DNA of 23,991 nt from Hepatocystis sp. ex Piliocolobus tephrosceles (Eukaryota; Apicomplexa; Aconoidasida; Haemosporida; Plasmodiidae), in assembly GCA_902459845.2 (NCBI GenBank), contig CABPSV020000039.1, positions 16,831-40,821 of the forward strand. Reading direction: 5' to 3'. The notes beneath the pieces are model-generated. The model saw nothing but the letters and a program-made list of their open reading frames with translations. It ran no database searches and had not been told where the DNA came from. Positions 1 through 9,797 of the stretch are shown in pieces (position 1 is the stretch's first letter; each line of letters starts with the position of its first letter). The position numbers and the translations under genes were made by a program.

Positions 1-43
1 TATTTATTTTTTTTTTTTATTTTTTTTTTTTTTTGTATATTAC
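1..43 (-). other. Start of intron 1 of the CCp-like gene
   Basis: Directly after the probable donor (GTAATA on the minus strand at 43-38) the sequence becomes almost pure A on the coding strand, with scattered T, as in Plasmodium introns. The acceptor is off the left edge. If no splice occurred here, the protein would run into lysines and stop almost at once, which is unlikely inside a discoidin domain. Confidence 0.6.
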
Positions 44-431
44 CAATACGAGATTCAATAGATTGGTACGGTACTACCTCTTCGTAAGGTTCATTTCCAT
101 CGTAGCTAGCCGAAATCGAAACTTCTCCAGGGGAATATGCCCAATGTATTATAATACCATTAATAGATCTGACGTTTTTTAAATGTCCTGTCCATGTTAC
201 AACATCATTGACATTGTGTTTGCCTTGAGAACACCAGTAGCCTGATCCCCTTGTCAATGCATTTTCTGCGCCATATTGTGGTAATCCATTTTCACCAACC
301 ATAGGGAAATTGGAATCAGATTCACAACTGTCGAATTTGAAAAAAGTATTACTTACGTCATCATCAGCATTTACAAAAAAAAAATAGCACAAAATTAGTA
401 ATAGTATATAATTACAAAACACTGTTGTCAT
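44..431 (-). CDS. CCp2: Secreted LCCL/CCp-family protein (probable CCp2), first coding exon, partial
   Basis: The reading frame starts at the ATG at 431-429 and runs 129 codons leftward. Residues 1-22 form a classical signal peptide (MTTVFCNYILLLILCYFFFVNA, hydrophobic core LLLILCYFFF, likely cleavage after VNA). The mature part has the look of a discoidin / F5/8-type-C domain: paired cysteines (DSCES, WCSQ), the GAENALTRGSGYWCSQG segment, WTGHLKNVRSINGIIIHWAYSPGEV and SASYDG. An N-terminal discoidin-like module behind a signal peptide is typical of the Plasmodium LCCL-domain (CCp/LAP) proteins, which are secreted and presented on gametocytes and gametes and needed for mosquito-stage development. 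Assignment to CCp2 rests on these features plus synteny with ferlin and AP-1 gamma. The exon probably ends at 44, at a GTAATA donor; the frame then enters poly-A sequence. An alternative donor (GTATTG) lies 6 bases earlier. The rest of the gene, including any LCCL domain, is outside the window. Confidence 0.75.
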
Positions 432-512
432 AATTAATCATATTTTTTTTTTTTTTTTTTTTTTTCAATTTAGCTAATAGTAAAAAATCGCACGTAAGAC
501 ATGTGTATATGC

Positions 513-516
<4 letters not shown>

Positions 517-544
<28 letters not shown>
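517..544. repeat. (AT)n dinucleotide tract
   Basis: An uninterrupted AT dinucleotide run about 86 bp upstream of the CCp-like start codon. Similar tracts occur at 927-950, 2317-2330, 3282-3309, 8767-8786, 9457-9476, 9643-9668, 18157-18193, 18438-18461, 22229-22248 and 23015-23038. Such microsatellites are very common in Plasmodium spacers and introns and tend to vary in length between isolates. Confidence 0.9.
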
Positions 545-548
<4 letters not shown>

Positions 549-926
549 GTATTTATAAATATATCCTTATAATTGCATAACTAGTTGTTATTTAGCTTTT
601 GTTGCACACACTGACATATGCACATGCATATACAAATTTAATAACAAAAAAAAAAAGATAAAAAAAAAAAAAAATGTGTAACCTTTTTGTAAGTAAAACT
701 AGTCATAAAAAAATAAAGAAAAAATATTATAAATTTTTTTTTTTTTTGTTATTATGGCATACATATTCATAGTGACATAATATATATATGCTTAGTATAT
801 AACAAACACGTTTGTCAAAAATATATTAAATTATTAAAGCTTCATAATAAAAATGAAAAAAAAATAAAAAATAAGCATAAAACACAAGTTATAAACTGTG
901 TCATACATAGCGTCCAAATATGGACA

Positions 927-957
<31 letters not shown>

Positions 958-1311
958 CATATATATGTGTATACACATGTATATTTGTTAGACTTGTTTA
1001 GTAACAATATATGTTTATTTTTGTCTATTCAGATTAACATAAATAAATATATTATATTTAATAATATATTTTCTTCTTCATTTTTAATTAGTTTTATCAA
1101 AATTTTTATAAATTTTATTGTTCCGTGTTTTTTTTTTTACAACATGCAAGTAAAATAAAAAATAAAAAAAAAAAAAAAAAAAAACTTAAAGTAGGAAAAA
1201 AAATATATATATATACACCTTTTACAATATATGCACCTTCTACATGTGATACACAACATACACATAAAAAGATAAGTACACAGTATAATTTTGTTTAATC
1301 ATTTATTTTTT

Positions 1312-1356
1312 ATACAAATTATACAAATTATACAAATTATGCAAATTATGCAAATT
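1312..1356 (+). repeat. 9-bp tandem repeat (ATACAAATT, about 5 copies)
   Basis: Five successive 9-bp units; the last two carry ATG in place of ATA. The array leads straight into the interrupted poly-A tract that follows, so slippage may have generated both. Confidence 0.85.

Positions 1357-1360
<4 letters not shown>

Positions 1361-1436
<76 letters not shown>
1361..1436 (+). repeat. Very long poly-A tract: 31 A, one C, 44 A
   Basis: 76 bp of A broken by a single C at 1392. This is the longest homopolymer block in the window. Long rigid A tracts exclude nucleosomes, so it could help define an open region in the divergent promoter. Exact length should be treated with caution because homopolymers are error-prone in sequencing. 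Confidence 0.9.
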
Positions 1437-1438
<2 letters not shown>

Positions 1439-1749
1439 CTTAAGGCAAATACATTGTAATTAATCAAGTACCGTTTGATTTATATTTTTTTTATAAAAAA
1501 TAAATCATATGTTTTTTTTTTTTTTGTTTTTTTAGTGTCTTTTGTGTAATTATTAATTCATGTTTATGTTTATGTAATTATTTTGTGTTTTTATAAAACA
1601 TGTAAAGCAAAAATACAAGATAGTATATACATGTGTATTTTGATATATATCAAGAGTTGAACAACGAATTACTTTTTTATTAAATAATCTAATATTTGTT
1701 TTTTTACTACTAACTAAAAATCTGCGTACAAAAACGGATTATTAACACG

Positions 1750-1771
1750 TACATACATACATACATACATA
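1750..1771 (+). repeat. (CATA)n microsatellite
   Basis: About five ACAT/CATA tetranucleotide units, followed by a GAGAGG / TAGATAGA stretch. Simple sequence with no coding potential. Confidence 0.8.
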
Positions 1772-2232
1772 GAGAGGTAGATAGACAAATTAAATAGCTG
1801 TTGGTAAAGTACTCCTCTGAAAATACCATCGATAGTGAACTTACTAAAATATATGTATATGATTAATTGTTCTCAACATAAAAAAATATATAAATTAATT
1901 ATATATCCTAATTAAAAAAAATAAATATATTTTTAGTAAGCCTATTAATCCGTACGTAACATTTATGTACAAATACATATATGCAGATATTCTAAATGCA
2001 AAAATAAGAAAAAGAACGAAACAAAACGGGGCTGAGCTATTTAGTTAAAATATATTTCATTATTTTGTAAAAGCATTCTTAACAATTCTCCCATGTTATA
2101 AAAACAATTTTTTGACCAAAAAAAAAATATTATTAATAATGTTTAAGAAAAATAATTAAATGAAAAAGCTAAACATTTGAAAAATATTACAAAAATAGCT
2201 TGTTGTCTTTTACAATTTGATAAAACAAAAAT

Positions 2233-2260
2233 AATCTTAATCTTGATCTTAATCTTAATT
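2233..2260 (+). repeat. 6-bp repeat (AATCTT / GATCTT)
   Basis: About four to five hexamers of AATCTT, one with G in the first position. Short imperfect array in the divergent spacer. Confidence 0.7.
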
Positions 2261-2694
2261 TTATATTAGAAAAAAAAAAAAAAATATATATTTTTGGGGT
2301 TTTACCATTTGTATATATATATATATATATATGTATTTAATATCATCTTTATTTATACAGACATTTCATATATGTAAATATAAATATGTACATTAATTAT
2401 TTTAATAATATATTTAAAAGTGCATCATTTTGAATCTTTTGAAATAAGGTTATAAAAAATATACATTATACTACACCTGTTTATATTAGCCAATAATGTG
2501 TTATAGGTTACTATGAGAATATGTTTATATCCAAGAAAAATAAATTATAATAAAATGATAATAGTAGCAATAACAATACTAATTATAAAAAATATAAATA
2601 GTTAAGACTATGGTCAACCAATTGTCTTTAAGCTTATTTTTTTTTGATTTTTTTATACACTTAATTATGTTTTCTTTTAATTTGTCTGTTTACC

Positions 2695-3055
2695 CATTGC
2701 TTCATTCAATTTTTCATTCAATTTTTCATTTGATTTTTCATTTGATTTTTCATTCGATTTTTCATTCAATTTTTTATTCAATTTTTTATTTACTTGTTTA
2801 TTTATTTGTTTATTTACTTATTTATTTATTTATTTATTTGTTTGTATATTTATTTGTTTGTGTATTTATTTGTTTATTTTGTTTTTTTTTTAATTTAGCT
2901 TTTTGCTTACTTGCTTAATTTGCTTATTTAAATATTTGATTATTTGCTTCCTTATTATTTGGTTATTTTTTTATTTGATTATCTTTTTATTTGATTATTT
3001 TTTTATTTGATTATTTTTTTTATTTGGTTATTTTTTTTGATTATTGACATACTTT
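2695..3055 (+). repeat. T-rich cluster of nested short repeats
   Basis: Three consecutive repeat types: about 12-bp units of TTTTTCATTCAA / TTTTTCATTTGA (2695-2790), TTTATTTGTTTA-type units of 4-12 bp (2790-2890), and 15-19-bp units built on TTTGATTATTTTTTTA (2965-3055). The units are long and T-biased, so all plus-strand frames stay open for stretches; the 102-residue frame here (repeats of HSIFHLIFH and YLFVYLF) is an artefact. Confidence 0.75.
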
Positions 3056-3281
3056 ATTATTGGCTTATTTTATATTTTTTTATGATGATAACAATTGAGC
3101 TACATTTTTCTCATGAGCCAAAAAAAAAAAAAAAAAAACCTAATAAACAAAACACAACCTTTCCCCAACAATTGTGATAGCTATTGTGGCTTTAATTATT
3201 TAATACGGTGAAATTTTTTTTATATTCTTCACGTGTATTTCATGCATATATATATTAATTTTTATATACCTACTCAATACG

Positions 3282-3312
<31 letters not shown>

Positions 3313-3349
3313 GCTCGTTCATTATATTTTATTTTAAATTTTTGCTATA

Positions 3350-4165
3350 ATGGCATCATCACAAATAAGACAATTTGCCACATTGATTGATCAATTACCA
3401 TGTGAAGCAGATGATTTTAATTTGATGGAAAATTTTGAAAAATACAATAAATACTTTAAAAATTCTGTACATAATAGTAGTACTAAAAATTGTACAAATA
3501 GCAGTAGTACTAACAGTACTAATAGCAGTAATACCAACAATACTAATAACAATAATAATAGCAGAAGTAACAACAACACTAACAGTCTTAATAACAACAA
3601 TAATAATCAAAATAGTAACCACAACAACAGCAACGACAATAATAACAATAACGATGACGATAAAAAAAACCACAACAATAAACATAACAACGAAGACGAT
3701 GACAAACATAACAACAAACATAACAACAAACATAACAACAAACATAATAAAAATAAACACAAAAACAACGACATAAACAACGATATAAACAACGATATAA
3801 ACAACGGTATAAACAACGAAATAAACAACGGCATAAACAACGAAATAAACAAAGAAATAAACAAAGAAATAAACAACGGCATAAGCAACGATATAAACAA
3901 CGAAATAAACAACGGCATAAATAACGGTATAAACAACGACATAAGTAACGTTAATAATAGCTGTAAACCGTTAGGTTTTTTCTCCCCTATAAACAACAAT
4001 TTAAGTGATTATAATAACAATATATTAATTAATCAATTAAATTTAAAAAACCAAAATATAAATAATAACAAAACATACAATAGTTACAATGAAAATAATA
4101 ATACGTTTTTAAAAAACATGATTAATTTTCTAAATAAAACAAATGAAGAAAAGAATATAGCAAAT

Positions 4166-4201
<36 letters not shown>

Positions 4202-4801
4202 TTATTAAAATATGAGTCATATACAAATAACAATAGTAACAGTGGCAATCAAAAGTTTATTCTTGCCAATAACATTTTTGTTTGTAATGAAAATAATGGA
4301 AATAAAAACATAACTGTTAATAACAATAATCATAATTTGCCATTTTTCAATAACAACAACAGTAACAACAACAGTAACAACAACAGTAACAACAACAGTA
4401 ACAACACCAGTAACAATAACAGTAACAATACATCAACTAAATATAACACAAATATGTACACTGAACAGGTTAATAATGAATTGGACAATGTTGGTTCCCA
4501 ATATAGGACAAATACAATAAATATGTTATATAACAATAACGGTATTGTTGTAGGTAACAGAAATTGTATTAGCATGGGAAACAGCAACTGTATTAGCATG
4601 GGAAACAGCAACTGTATTAGCATGGGAAACAGTAACGGTATTAGCATGGGTAACAGTAACGGTACTAGCATGGGTAACAGTAACGGTATTAGTATAAATA
4701 ACAACAATAATAACAATCCGTTTAACAATATGGTTGTTAATAATGGTGAATATATGTTAAATATGAGTAACTGTTCAAATAATTATAATGATTATAAAAA
4801 C

Positions 4802-4851
<50 letters not shown>

Positions 4852-6827
4852 TGATAGTGCTTTATTATGTAATATGCAACACAATGTATTTAATGAGAAC
4901 TACTACCAAGATAAGCAAGATAACATAGTTTATAAATATAACAATAATACACTTGACAGTAGTAATATTAATGCAAAATATAACTCTAATTTTTTTGGTG
5001 ATTATTTTAAAGGGAATTCATACACAAGTAAAAATTACCCAATGACTATGGACAGTTCATTAAGTAATACCAACATATCTGATTCAAGTAAAAAATAAAT
5101 AAAAAAATAAAAAATAAAAAAATATAATACATGCATATATGTATGTGCTTATCTGTGTCCATGATTTTTTTTATGTTCACATGTACCCATATCCATATAT
5201 GTGTATGTTTATATTTTTATACTTATTTGTACTTTATTTTTATTTTGGTCGTACGTCGATTTACTTAGGAATAATAACCACGAATACTGTACAAGGGCTA
5301 GTGAATAGTGATAATAATATGGCGTGGAATTACGAAAAAAATAATGAATATGCGAATGAAAAGTTAAACAGTTATAATGTTAATGACAATAACACAAGTG
5401 CAAACATAAACATAAATACGAATGTTAATAATAATTCCAATATTAATAACAATAACAGTCCCAATAACAGTCCTAATAACAACCTTAATAACGGCATTAA
5501 TAACAGCCTTAATAATGGCCTTAATAATGGCCTTAATAATGGCCCTAATAATGGCTTTAATAACAGCTTTAATAACAGCTTTAATAACAGCTCAAATAAC
5601 AACCATAAAAACAGTCCCAATACAAACGAAAAAAACGCCACATGTAGTAGTACTGACAAAAACGGTACAGTAATTGATTATAAAGATTTTTGTGATATGT
5701 TAAGTCAAAACGATGTTTTTCAAAAAAATATTTTATTATCAAAGAAAGCTAAAGTAATTAAATTAGATTCCAATAAGTCGTTAATAATTTTTCCAGTAAA
5801 TATACATGAATATGGTGATAAATATATAGCAGTAAACCAACAGGATTTGTTAGAATATATTTCTTCTTCAATCGAAATTGACAACGATGATATAAATTCT
5901 TTAAAAATAAAAAATTATCAGAAAGAAAAAGAATTACAAAATATAAAAGCTGCTTATAGTATGCAAACAACAAATATACATTATTTGATTAATCGTGTTA
6001 TTTTTAAAGAATGTGAATATGAAAATTTAAAAAATAAAAGTTTAACTTTAGAACAAGAAATTAAAAAATTAACACAAGAAGTAAATTCTTTACTATATCA
6101 AAATAGAGAAGGTTTTTATATGCAAAAAGCATTTATTGATTATAAATGTAAATGTGTTTTAAAATTACAACAATTACAACCATTATTGGGTAATTATTAT
6201 TTTGATATTTTTAATTATATTACTTCTTGTAGAACCTTAGGACAATTAAGTATATGGATACCTGCTATAGAAGTAAAAAACGATTCATTAGAAGTGGTTG
6301 CAAACAATTTATTACAAATTCTTTTAAACGGATTAGGAGCACCAATTTATTCATCTTCTCAATATTTTTTAGCGAATAAAAAACTATTAAAAAATTCACC
6401 TTTTACAGAATCTAGAGAAGATAATCCATTTGTTCATAATTTTAATAAAAAAAAAAAAAAAAAAAAAAACAATTACTTAACAAGTTATTCACTTAATGGA
6501 CCAAATTTTAATTCGTTAAACGGTTTTAAAAAAAAAAAACAAAAAATATCTCATTCATTGGACACACAATCTGAATCAATAAATAGTAGTGAATATGATC
6601 ATTCTTCTATTTTAGGTTCAGATGATTTTTTTTGTGATCCAACAACCAAATTACGTTCTATGAATTCCGCATTATTAAAAAAGATCAAAAGTTGTAAAAA
6701 AAAAAAAAAAAATATGTATAAAAAAATGAACACTTCCAGTTCCACTATAAAACCTTTTGACCATTCATGCACAAATAAAAAAGTTGCCACTAGTAATGAT
6801 TATATAAATAGTAATCAAATTAATTAA
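3350..6827 (+). CDS. Asparagine-rich conserved Plasmodium protein of unknown function (two exons)
   Basis: Joined model: exon 1 3350-5087 and exon 2 5269-6827, giving 1098 residues. The first ~38 residues (MASSQIRQFATLIDQLP...) are ordinary sequence. Residues ~40-700 are mostly low complexity: Asn runs, NNDI/NNGI/NNEI and KHNN repeats, a GNSN(C/G)ISM octapeptide array, NNSP/NNGL repeats. Residues ~712-965 are a normal-complexity block starting at GTVIDYKDFCDMLS. It includes a heptad-like coiled coil (about 787-864, ending LEQEIKKLTQEVNSLL) and a helical segment with KCKCVLKLQQLQPLLG and LLQILLNGLGAPIY. The tail is lysine-rich with basic KKKK clusters that could act as nuclear signals. No signal peptide or membrane segment is visible. 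I do not recognise the family. Position next to ferlin matches a conserved unknown gene in the P. falciparum order as I recall it. A regulatory or nucleic-acid-associated role is possible but only a guess. Confidence 0.8.
3695..3755 (+). repeat. 12-bp coding repeat (KHNN)
   Basis: About five copies of a 12-bp unit, CATAACAACAAA, coding His-Asn-Asn-Lys in the Asn-rich protein. It follows an Asp/Lys/His-rich stretch, so this part of the protein is strongly charged and hydrophilic. Confidence 0.8.
3766..3951 (+). repeat. 12-bp coding repeat (NN-D/G/E-I)
   Basis: About 15 units of AACAACGATATA and variants, coding Asn-Asn-(Asp/Gly/Glu)-Ile, with occasional Lys or Ser replacing Asn. The third residue alternates among D, G and E through single-base changes in GAT/GGT/GAA/GGC. 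Unit boundaries stay in frame throughout, consistent with expansion constrained by the reading frame. Confidence 0.85.
4171..4203 (+). repeat. Poly-Asn (AAT)n run
   Basis: A nearly pure AAT run coding about 11 consecutive Asn. A second, longer run lies at 4798-4851 (about 16 Asn), and a 12-bp AACAACAGT array coding SNNN lies at 4350-4432. These are likely length-polymorphic. Confidence 0.85.
4552..4693 (+). repeat. 24-bp coding repeat, octapeptide GNSN(C/G)ISM
   Basis: Six units of 24 bp coding Gly-Asn-(Ser/Arg)-Asn-(Cys/Gly)-(Ile/Thr)-Ser-Met, the last one degenerate. The first three carry Cys and the last three Gly, so the array falls into two sub-blocks. It is the only complex (non-homopolymeric) repeat in exon 1. 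Confidence 0.85.
5088..5268 (+). other. Intron of the Asn-rich gene (phase 1, 181 bp)
   Basis: Donor GTAAAA at 5088 (the exon ends GATTCAA) and acceptor TTTACTTAG ending at 5268. Splicing removes the in-frame stop at 5096-5098 and joins the frames exactly: A from exon 1 plus GA from exon 2 gives one Arg codon, then ATA ATA ACC. The interior is T-rich (TTTATATTTTTATACTT) as expected. A second donor in the same phase (GTAATA at 5064) would shorten the protein by 8 residues. Without the intron, two poly-Asn frames would sit 40 bp apart on the same strand, the second with an unlikely start. Confidence 0.75.
5452..5605 (+). repeat. 12-bp coding repeat (NNSP / NNGL / NNSF)
   Basis: About 12 units of AATAACAGTCCT / AATAATGGCCTT type coding Asn-Asn-(Ser/Gly)-(Pro/Leu/Phe/Ile). 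Located early in exon 2, before the conserved C-terminal block. It uses the same NN-x-x 12-bp architecture as the exon 1 array at 3766-3951 but with different third and fourth residues. Confidence 0.85.
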
Positions 6828-6845
6828 AAATAACCAGGTTATAAA

Positions 6846-7017
6846 TATGGTAATATATCAATATGGTAATATAGCAATATGGTAATATAGCAATATGGTA
6901 ATATATCAATATGGTAATATATCAATATAGCAATATGGTAATATATCAATATGGTAATATAGCAATATGGTAATATAGCAATATGGTAATATAGCAATAT
7001 GGTAATATAGCAATATA
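6846..7017 (+). repeat. 16-bp tandem array (CAATATGGTAATATAG)
   Basis: About 11 units of 16 bp, some with TATC in place of TAGC, beginning about 20 bp after the stop codon of the Asn-rich gene. It is therefore almost certainly transcribed in the 3' UTR. The unit contains the partly self-complementary element ATATGGTAATAT. Confidence 0.85.
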
Positions 7018-7656
7018 ATAAAAAGGGCAAATTATATGGGTGGGGGTACTGTTGTTATAGTAGGACATTAAAAGAAAAGAACAGCTACAAAAAAAAGAGG
7101 GTGTGTGTGTGTGTGGTATGTTCACACAAAGTTAAGACAGGTAGATGGAGACGGATAGACATAGAGACAAGGATAAAAAAAAAGGGAGAAAAAAAATAAA
7201 AGTTACTAATAATAAAAGTTTAACTCTTATAAATGAGTTAAAGGAGAAATGTTGTGAGTTTGTACAGATGAACGTGAACGGAAAATAGTTTAATCACTAT
7301 AAAAATAGAACTAAAATAAAAAAAAAAAAAAAAAAAAAATAGGAGATAAAAAAATGGAAATTAAAGTGGAAACAAGTGTATATAATAAAAAAGTTTATTA
7401 AATCAAGTATTAACATAATAAAAACAATAATGAAAACAGTAAAAAAAAAAAAAAAAAACGATAGTAATAACATTATTAAAAAATGAAAATAAATGTTGTG
7501 TTACGAATAAAATACATAACACTTATGTTAATTCGGCTTAAAGCAGTGACAATTTAAAACATCACACGAGATATATACACTTTTATGTATGAGCAAACGT
7601 GAGTGTGTATAAAGAAACTGGAGAAAGAACGGTTAAGCAGGTTGATCATCTAAGTG

Positions 7657-7690
<34 letters not shown>

Positions 7691-7830
7691 GACTAACCAT
7701 ATGGAAAACTCAATTATAGTGTTATAGATAAACAAATTACAAAAACGCAAGTAGTAATTAAAATTAGTTGAACATGATTTTAACATTAAACAGAATGACA
7801 AAAAACTGGTTTAGTGTGTTTATATACATA

Positions 7831-8150
7831 CATTTACATACACTAACATACAATAATATACACTAACATACACTCACATACAATAACATACAATAACATA
7901 CAATAACATACACTTACATACACTTACATACAATAACATACAATAACATACACTTACATACACTTACATACACTAACATACAATAACATACACTAACATA
8001 CACTAACATACACTAACATACATTTACATACAATAACATACAATAACATACAATAACATACACTCAAATACACTAACATACAATAACATACAATAATATA
8101 CAATAACATACAATAATATACAATAACATACATTTACATACTCTTACATA
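7831..8150 (+). repeat. 32-unit, 10-bp variant minisatellite (consensus CAATAACATA)
   Basis: Exactly 32 consecutive 10-bp units with no indel. The first two bases are CA in every unit except the last, which begins CT. The last four are CATA except for a few TATA/AATA variants. The middle bases vary among AATAA, CTAA, CTTA, CTCA and TTTA, so unit types are interspersed. It lies 1.65 kb upstream of the ferlin ATG. Confidence 0.9.
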
Positions 8151-9140
8151 CATTGTGATTATTTACTTTATATGTATTGGCACTTGTGGAGGTAAAAACG
8201 ACACTGTATATTTCATGCTTATGCAAAAACAATTTGATTCTTGTTAATTTTTTTTTTTTTATTTTCTGATTAAATAACAATCTTTAATATTACATATATA
8301 TAATATGCATGTAGTTTCACTTTTTTTTTTTTTTTTTTTTTTGATAACTTTTGTTAACACGTGTTTTTGTTTTTACCTAAATGTGCATACATACAAATAC
8401 CTATAAATATATAATTCTTGTATGTATTTTGAATTATGCACCTTTTTTGTTCAAAAATGCTAAAATGCGCAACAACAAAAAAAAAAAAAAAATAAAATAA
8501 AAAGAAATAAATGATTACTGATTTATTTTTACACGTATTTCCGTTTTTAAATATTGATAACATATAGTGAATTTTATTTTTATCTAATTTTTTTTGATAA
8601 TTAAGTTAAAAAATAAAATTATATACTAAAAATAGATTATTCTCAGATTATTTCTAAAAAAATAAAAAAAAAAAAAAAAAATAGTTAACACTGTTGTAAC
8701 TTTTATATGGGCTTATACGTAAAAAATTTTGCATAAACACATATGTGCATATGTATATGCATACGCGTATATATATATATATATATACACTTTCTAATAG
8801 TTTTAAATATAATTTATATTTTAAAGCATATATAAAATAAGTTTTTTTTTTTTTTTTTTTTTTCATTTAAAAATGCGTTTTATTATTTAATATAATTATA
8901 TATGTATACTACGTTATGTAGTATTTTATTTGTGGTGTGATTTGAACTGTGTTGCAGACATTTTTATTGTTCATACTTTATTTATGTACGTATTAATACC
9001 AACACAATGATTTAATTGCTATAACTAGTTGTATAATTAATCTTATATATTGTTGCACTGGAAATTGCACAGATAGCTTATTTTTCCTTTTCTTTCGTTC
9101 TTTCTTTCTTTTTTTTTTTTTTTCCTTATTTATTTAAAAA

Positions 9141-9205
9141 CTGAAAGGTCAAAAAAACTGAAAGGTCAAAAAAACTGAAAGGTCAAAAAAACTGAAAGAT
9201 CAAAA
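9141..9205 (+). repeat. 17-bp tandem repeat (CTGAAAGGTCAAAAAAA), 4 copies
   Basis: Starts at 9141, 9158, 9175 and 9192; the last copy reads CTGAAAGATC. About 590 bp upstream of the ferlin ATG. The unit is unusually GC-containing for this spacer and the core CTGAAAGGTC is perfectly conserved in three copies, which makes it a possible protein-binding repeat, though slippage alone could explain it. Confidence 0.85.
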
Positions 9206-9378
9206 TGGTTGTGTATTTTTTTTTTTGCTTTATTTTTAGAATATTCCAAAAAAAAAAAATTACATTTTCCTATATATGTGAACTATATTTACTAAGTGTT
9301 AGTATATGCTTTTTTTTTTTTTTTTATTATAAAAGAGTTAGAATTTATAAATACATTAAAAAATTGGTACATAGTGCA

Positions 9379-9415
<37 letters not shown>

Positions 9416-9797
9416 CGTCTGTTTTTAGTTTATATGTAAATAAAAAATAAGTACATATATATATATATATATATATTTGTGACATACGTGATAATTATAA
9501 ATATTATCCACATATAAAGTCTTATTTTTTTTGCTCACCACTTATTTGCACCATTTTTATGAACTGACTGTTTTCGAAAATATCGTGTAATAAGGTGTAC
9601 AAAAAAAAAAAAAAAGACTGATAATTTTTTTAAGAATGAGGATATATATATATATATATATATATATACATTTTGTATAAACTCAAATTAGTACACATAA
9701 GAAAAAAAAAAAGAATGTTTACATATTTGTACAAGTATACGTATATGTATTATACCACATTGAATGTATTACACTACATGCACCGCTTTAAAATCAA

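Larger units (their letters stand above)
432..3349. other. Divergent intergenic region (shared upstream region)
   Basis: About 2.9 kb between two divergently transcribed genes; it should hold both promoters and both 5' UTRs. I see no credible coding sequence. Open frames at 898-1158 and 2610-2918 are products of (AT)n and TTTATTTG-type repeats. The left half is A-rich and the right half (about 2,610-3,060) T-rich on the plus strand, so each half is T-rich when read in the sense of its adjacent gene. It contains many homopolymers, (AT)n tracts and short tandem repeats listed separately. No individual promoter motif can be defended from sequence alone. Confidence 0.7.
6828..9797. other. Intergenic region between the Asn-rich gene and ferlin
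   Basis: About 3 kb between two plus-strand genes: 3' UTR and terminator of the upstream gene, then promoter and 5' leader of ferlin. The segment from about 7,020 to 7,760 is purine-rich on the plus strand, with GGGTGGGGG at 7038-7048, (GT)n near 7101-7115 and poly-A runs including 32 A at 7657-7688. Then comes the 10-bp array, followed by A/T-rich sequence with homopolymers. I find no convincing exon; the frame at 9205-9450 consists of homopolymer-coded Phe and Lys runs. Confidence 0.7.

Noticed and set aside
898..1158. 86-residue frame with YIYIYIYMYIHIY
   Set aside because: Coded largely by (AT)n and A/T simple sequence; no domain, no coding-like composition.
2610..2918. 102-residue hydrophobic frame resembling a membrane protein
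   Set aside because: Entirely made of T-rich tandem repeats (HSIFHLIFH, YLFVYLF); same appearance expected in any stop-free T-rich repeat.
3391..3999. Antisense and alternate-frame leucine/threonine-rich frames over the Asn-rich gene
   Set aside because: Shadows of AAT/AAC repeats read in other frames; the plus frame has the real start, conserved end and intron.
5139..5268. Independent start of a second gene at 5139
   Set aside because: The first 43 codons (CVHDFFYVHMYPYPYM) look like intron sequence and the splice join to exon 1 is exactly in phase.
7038..7048. G-quadruplex candidate (GGGTGGGGG)
   Set aside because: Only two G runs are present nearby; four are needed for an intramolecular quadruplex.
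7831..8150. CRISPR-like array
   Set aside because: Units are contiguous 10-mers with no spacers, in a eukaryotic genome; a minisatellite.
9205..9450. 81-residue plus-strand frame upstream of ferlin
   Set aside because: Phe and Lys runs from homopolymers dominate it; no splice site joins it convincingly to ferlin, whose own ATG is well placed.
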